This document shows positions 12,461-15,702 of a DNA stretch of 15,702 nucleotides, one piece after another; the first letter of the stretch is position 1, and each line of letters begins with the position of its first letter. Under the pieces are notes generated by a model that was not told the DNA's origin, did no database searches, and saw nothing but the letters and a program-made list of their open reading frames with translations. The translations under genes and the position numbers were made by a program. Source of the stretch: Chloroflexota bacterium (GTDB lineage Bacteria; Chloroflexota; Chloroflexia; JAMDCE01); assembly GCA_023489135.1 (NCBI GenBank), contig JAMDCE010000012.1, forward strand, positions 1 to 15,702, read 5' to 3'.

Positions 12461-14362
12461 GTGGCCGTGGATCTAGTCAGTAGATTAGAGAAATTCCGAG
12501 CCGAAGAACAGAAATTAGCCTGGGAGGGACCGTTTACCCAGTACTTCGAGATGGTCACAAAAGATCCCAGGCCCACACGCCTTTCCCACGCGCGCGTCTA
12601 CGATATGATCGTAGCCTCTGGGGTCGAAGTCGGCCGGGAAGGGGAGCCAACATACAATTTCTTTACATCAGAGCTTTTCGGGCTAGACAAGACGCTGCAA
12701 CAACTGGTCGATTACTTTCACTCCGCGGCCAAGAGGTTGGAGGTCCGCAAGAGGATACTCCTACTCATGGGCCCCGTCGGTGGAGGAAAATCGACCATTG
12801 TGTCGATGCTCAAGCGCGGGTTGGAGAGGTACTCCCGAGTGGACGAGGGCGCAGTGTACGCCATCAAAGGGTGTCCAATGCATGAGGAACCCCTCCACCT
12901 TATCCCGGAGGAGCTAAGGGAAGACATTAACAGAGAATACGGGCTGTATATCGAGGGAGACCTCTGCCCTGTCTGCCGGCAGATGGTTCAGGACGAACAT
13001 CACGGCAAGATCGAAGACGTGATAGTGCAGAGAATTGCCTTTTCCGAGAAGAATCGAACGGGCATCGGCACTTTCTCTCCCAGCGATCCCAAGTCCCAGG
13101 ACATCTCCGAGCTTACGGGAAGCATCGATCTGTCCACGATCGGCCAGTTCGGCGTGGAGTCTGACCCTCGGGCGTACCGGTTCGACGGCGAGCTGAACAT
13201 CGCCAACCGGGGTTTGATGGAATTTGTCGAGATGCTGAAGAGCGACGAGAAGTTCCTTTACGGACTGCTCACTCTCTCGCAGGAACAGAGCATTAAGACC
13301 GGAAGGTTCGCGATGATCTACGCGGACGAGGCCATAATGTCTCACACCAACGAAAACGAGTACACCGCGTTTATCGGCAATAAGAAATCGGAAGCGCTTC
13401 AGGACAGGATCATCGTGATCAAGGTGCCCTACAACCTGAGGGTCTCCGACGAGGTGAAGATATACGAGAAGCTCGTTTCGCAAAGCGACCTCAAGGGCGT
13501 GCATATCGCGCCGTACACCCTGAGAATCGCCAGCATCTTCGCCGTGCTGACGCGGCTGCAGGAATCCAAGAAGGCCGGCATGAGCGTCTCCAAGAAGCTG
13601 AAGCTCTACGACGGCGAGGACGTCGAGACCTTTACTCAGAAGGACGTTCGGGAGCTGCGTGAGGAAGCGCCGAGAGAGGGGATGGAGGGCATCTCGCCAC
13701 GCTACGTGATCAACCGGCTCTCCAACGCCCTGGTCAAGGAAAACATCAGCTGCATCAACGCCATTGACGCTCTTCGCGCGCTGAGAGACGGGTTCGACCA
13801 GCACACCAGCATAACCAAGGAAGAGCGCGAGAGATACCTGAACTTAATTTCCGAGGCTCGAAAAGAGTACGACGAGATGGCCAAGAAAGAAGTGCAAAAG
13901 GCCTTTGTCTACTCGTTCGAGGAATCGGCCAGGACTTTGCTAAACAACTACCTGGATAACGTCGAAGCCTTCTGCAACTCCGCCAAATTGAAGGATCCGA
14001 TCACGGAAGAACAGGTGGAGCCCGATGAGAAGCTGATGCGTTCCATCGAAGAGCAGATTGGTATTAGCGAGAATGCGAAGAAGGCTTTCCGAGAAGAGAT
14101 TCTGATACGAATTTCATCCAAGGCTAGAAAGGGCCAGGCCTTCGACTATATGACTCACGAGCGCTTGAGAGAAGCGATCGAGAAGAAGCTGTTCTCGGAC
14201 TTAAGGGATGTGGTCAAGATCACGACCTCGAGCAAGACACCCGACGCCGAGCAGCTGAAGAGGATCAACGAGGTGGTCGACAGGCTTGTCAGCGAACACG
14301 GTTACTGTCCGGTCTGTGCCAATGAGCTTCTGAAGTACGTTGGCACGCTGCTGAACCGGTAG
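12461..14362 (+). CDS. prkA: PrkA family AAA+ serine protein kinase
   Basis: Cytoplasmic PrkA (YeaG) homologue of 633 aa, close to the ~631 aa of the Gram-positive type. Described members are AAA+ proteins with a C-terminal kinase-like region and reported Ser/Thr kinase or Lon-like protease activity, acting in starvation and sporulation. Seen: Walker A GPVGGGKS (104-111); a Cys/His-rich region with GCPMHEEPLHLIP and DLCPVCR typical of the longer form; SEKNRTGIGTFSPSDPKSQD; NRGLMEFVEMLK; Walker B-like FAMIYADEAIMSHTNENE; LQDRIIVIKVPYNLRVSDEVKIYEK; a C-terminal helical kinase-like region; and the CPVCANELLKYVG ending. The GTG at 12461 has AAGGA (12450-12454) 6 nt upstream and gives the family's usual N-terminus; the frame open to 12335 is leader. 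It is first in the cluster with yhbH and spoVR, under the sigma-54 promoter. Confidence 0.95.
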   Translation: MAVDLVSRLEKFRAEEQKLAWEGPFTQYFEMVTKDPRPTRLSHARVYDMIVASGVEVGREGEPTYNFFTSELFGLDKTLQQLVDYFHSAAKRLEVRKRILLLMGPVGGGKSTIVSMLKRGLERYSRVDEGAVYAIKGCPMHEEPLHLIPEELREDINREYGLYIEGDLCPVCRQMVQDEHHGKIEDVIVQRIAFSEKNRTGIGTFSPSDPKSQDISELTGSIDLSTIGQFGVESDPRAYRFDGELNIANRGLMEFVEMLKSDEKFLYGLLTLSQEQSIKTGRFAMIYADEAIMSHTNENEYTAFIGNKKSEALQDRIIVIKVPYNLRVSDEVKIYEKLVSQSDLKGVHIAPYTLRIASIFAVLTRLQESKKAGMSVSKKLKLYDGEDVETFTQKDVRELREEAPREGMEGISPRYVINRLSNALVKENISCINAIDALRALRDGFDQHTSITKEERERYLNLISEARKEYDEMAKKEVQKAFVYSFEESARTLLNNYLDNVEAFCNSAKLKDPITEEQVEPDEKLMRSIEEQIGISENAKKAFREEILIRISSKARKGQAFDYMTHERLREAIEKKLFSDLRDVVKITTSSKTPDAEQLKRINEVVDRLVSEHGYCPVCANELLKYVGTLLNR

Positions 14363-14431
14363 CCGCAAAAGGGGCAAGCCCTCGCGATTCGAGCCGAAGC
14401 TGGCTTTCCTCGTTGGGGGAGGTTCGGAGAA

Positions 14432-15583
14432 ATGGCGTTCACAATATCACTATCAAAAAACGATTGGTCGTTGCATAGGAAAGGCCCAGCAGACCAGGCT
14501 CGGCACAACGAGAAGGTTCGAGAGGCAATCAAAGGCAACTTATCCAACATCATAAGCCAGGAAGCTATCATCACTTCTGATGGTAACAAAATAGTCAAGG
14601 TGCCCATTAGGTCTCTGGAGTTGCCGCGCTTCCGGTACGATTTCAGGAAGAAGAACCAGGTGGGGCAGGGGGAAGGGGAATCGAAACCGGGAGACAACGT
14701 GGGGCAGGGGCAGCCGGGACAGGGACAAGGACGGCAAGCCGGAGACCAACCGGGCATCGACTACTTCGAGGCAGAAGTCACCATCGAGGAAATCGCTTCC
14801 CTGCTTTTCGACGAGATGGGGTTGCCTAACCTCGAGCAGAAGCAAGCCGCAGAGGTAGAGGCGGCGGGAATCAAATACAACGACATCCACAAGATCGGCA
14901 TCATGGGCAACCTGGATAAGAGGCGGACGATTATGGAAAACATCCGCCGCAATGCCCTGGTGAACCACGACCCAACCTTCCAGCACGTAACCAGGGACGA
15001 TCTGAGGTTCCGAACCTGGAATCCCGACGTGAAGCGCGATACCAACGCCGTGGTCATCGCCATGCGCGACGTATCCGCCAGTATGGGAGAGTTCGAGAAG
15101 TACATAACCCGAAGCTTCTACTTCTGGATGGTGAAGTTCCTGCGGCGAAAGTACAACGCCGTCAAGATCGTGTTCATCACTCACCATACCGAAGCCAAGG
15201 AAGTGGATGAGGAAACGTTCTTCAAGCTGGGAGAGAGCGGCGGCACCAAGGTTTCCTCGGCCTACAAGCTGGCCCTGGACGTAATCGAGCAGCGCTACGA
15301 CCCTCAAGCCTGGAACATCTACCCGTTCCACTTCTCGGACGGAGACAACTGGGGCGACGGCGACAACAAGCTGTGCGTGGAGCTGGTTAACAAGCTGATT
15401 TCGGTGTGCAACATCTTCGGCTACGGTGAGATTCAGGAGAGCCGCCATAGCTCGCCCAGCACGCTGATGTCCGCTTTCCTGTCTATCCAGAGCGATCGGT
15501 TTATTCCCGTGACCATCGCCGACAAGGCCGATGTTTATCCTGCTCTCCGCAAGTTCTTCACTCCGAGGGAGGCGGCGGCGTAA
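14432..15583 (+). CDS. yhbH: YhbH/YeaH family protein (DUF444, VWA-like)
   Basis: DUF444 protein of 383 aa, the regular partner of PrkA (yeaH beside yeaG in E. coli; yhbH in Bacillus). Seen: N-terminal DWSLHRKGPADQARHNEKVREAIK, typical of the family; a low-complexity Gly/Gln linker at about 75-107; EIASLLFDEMGLPNLEQK; and a C-terminal von Willebrand A-like fold with the metal-site motif D213-V-S-A-S217 (RDVSASMG), FITHHTEAKEVDEETFF, SGGTKVSSAY, and YPFHFSDGDNWGDGDN. The biochemical role is not settled; genetics place it with PrkA in stationary-phase or nitrogen-starvation responses. ATG 14432 has GGGGGAGG about 10 nt upstream. It lies 69 nt after prkA and one nucleotide before spoVR, so all three form an operon. 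Confidence 0.94.
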   Translation: MAFTISLSKNDWSLHRKGPADQARHNEKVREAIKGNLSNIISQEAIITSDGNKIVKVPIRSLELPRFRYDFRKKNQVGQGEGESKPGDNVGQGQPGQGQGRQAGDQPGIDYFEAEVTIEEIASLLFDEMGLPNLEQKQAAEVEAAGIKYNDIHKIGIMGNLDKRRTIMENIRRNALVNHDPTFQHVTRDDLRFRTWNPDVKRDTNAVVIAMRDVSASMGEFEKYITRSFYFWMVKFLRRKYNAVKIVFITHHTEAKEVDEETFFKLGESGGTKVSSAYKLALDVIEQRYDPQAWNIYPFHFSDGDNWGDGDNKLCVELVNKLISVCNIFGYGEIQESRHSSPSTLMSAFLSIQSDRFIPVTIADKADVYPALRKFFTPREAAA

Positions 15584-15584
15584 G

Positions 15585-15702
15585 ATGTATGTAGACCCTG
15601 AGCTAAAGCAACTGGAGGACGCCGCGGCTACTATTTGGGAAATGGCCATCAACATGGGCCTGGACCCATTTCCCACGCACTTCGAGGTAGTCCCGTCCTC
15701 GA
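15585..15702 (+). CDS. spoVR: SpoVR family protein, N-terminal fragment (runs off the window)
   Basis: The first 39 residues are visible, ending IWEMAINMGLDPFPTHFEVV plus PSS. The pattern (helix, then GLD-x-(F/Y)P-x-x-FEV) is the N-terminus of SpoVR/YcgB proteins, and position after prkA-yhbH makes the call secure. Full-length members are about 450-500 aa. The ATG at 15585 lies one base after the yhbH TAA, with GAGGGAGG (15565-15572) 12 nt upstream, so translation is probably coupled. In Bacillus SpoVR affects spore cortex formation; no sporulation is implied for this organism. Confidence 0.88.
   Translation, partial: MYVDPELKQLEDAAATIWEMAINMGLDPFPTHFEVVPSS

Overview
The window is about 15.7 kb of moderately GC-rich bacterial DNA, densely coded, with many GTG and TTG starts and a strikingly large number of intergenic hairpins. 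The best taxonomic clue is the middle part of the protein at 1667-2776. Its pattern (GF-x-V ... FW-x-x-F-x-R-x-GG ... GYP-x-S ... Q-x-x-x-x-G-x-LQW) resembles repeats I associate with Chloroflexota exported proteins. A Chloroflexota-like, probably uncultivated, organism is therefore my best guess. This is an inference; no rRNA or other marker gene is present.

Layout. Positions 1-2776 hold the tail of an unknown gene, a HemY-type porphyrinogen oxidase overlapping it by ATGA, and an exported RlpA-like double-psi beta-barrel protein. Positions 2850-3533 (minus) encode a stand-alone HD-GYP domain. Positions 3671-4437 hold a promoter, a stand-alone NIL-domain protein and a KGG-repeat protein built of four exact 20-residue units. 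Positions 4607-7548 (minus) hold a receiver-only response regulator, a DUF362/ferredoxin protein and CinA, in that transcription order. Positions 7764-9584 hold a promoter, a uroporphyrinogen-decarboxylase-superfamily protein with a corrinoid-methyltransferase-type zinc motif, and a VTT/DedA membrane protein. Positions 9784-11574 (minus) encode an FtsH-like AAA+ metalloprotease. Positions 12461-15702 hold prkA, yhbH (DUF444) and the start of spoVR.

The most informative part is 11575-12460, an 886-base stretch without a convincing gene. It separates the divergent FtsH-like protease from the prkA-yhbH-spoVR cluster. It contains a 163-bp inverted-repeat-bounded element resembling a MITE, a nested dyad of 58 nt, a 10-bp palindrome, a near-perfect sigma-54 (-24/-12) promoter, and a hairpin followed by six T residues inside the predicted leader. 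Together these suggest that the conserved PrkA-YhbH-SpoVR stress/starvation module is under activator-dependent sigma-54 control here, possibly with leader attenuation. In E. coli the homologous yeaGH pair is also attributed to sigma-54/NtrC control.

The other theme is intergenic palindromes. At least eight hairpins of several sequence families (TAGGGGC...GCCCCTA types, a CCGCGGAGAC type, an AACCGCAGAT type) lie almost always just after stop codons or in leaders. They probably serve as terminators or are small dispersed repeats. Three sigma-70-like promoters with 16-17 bp spacers could be read by eye and help fix gene starts.
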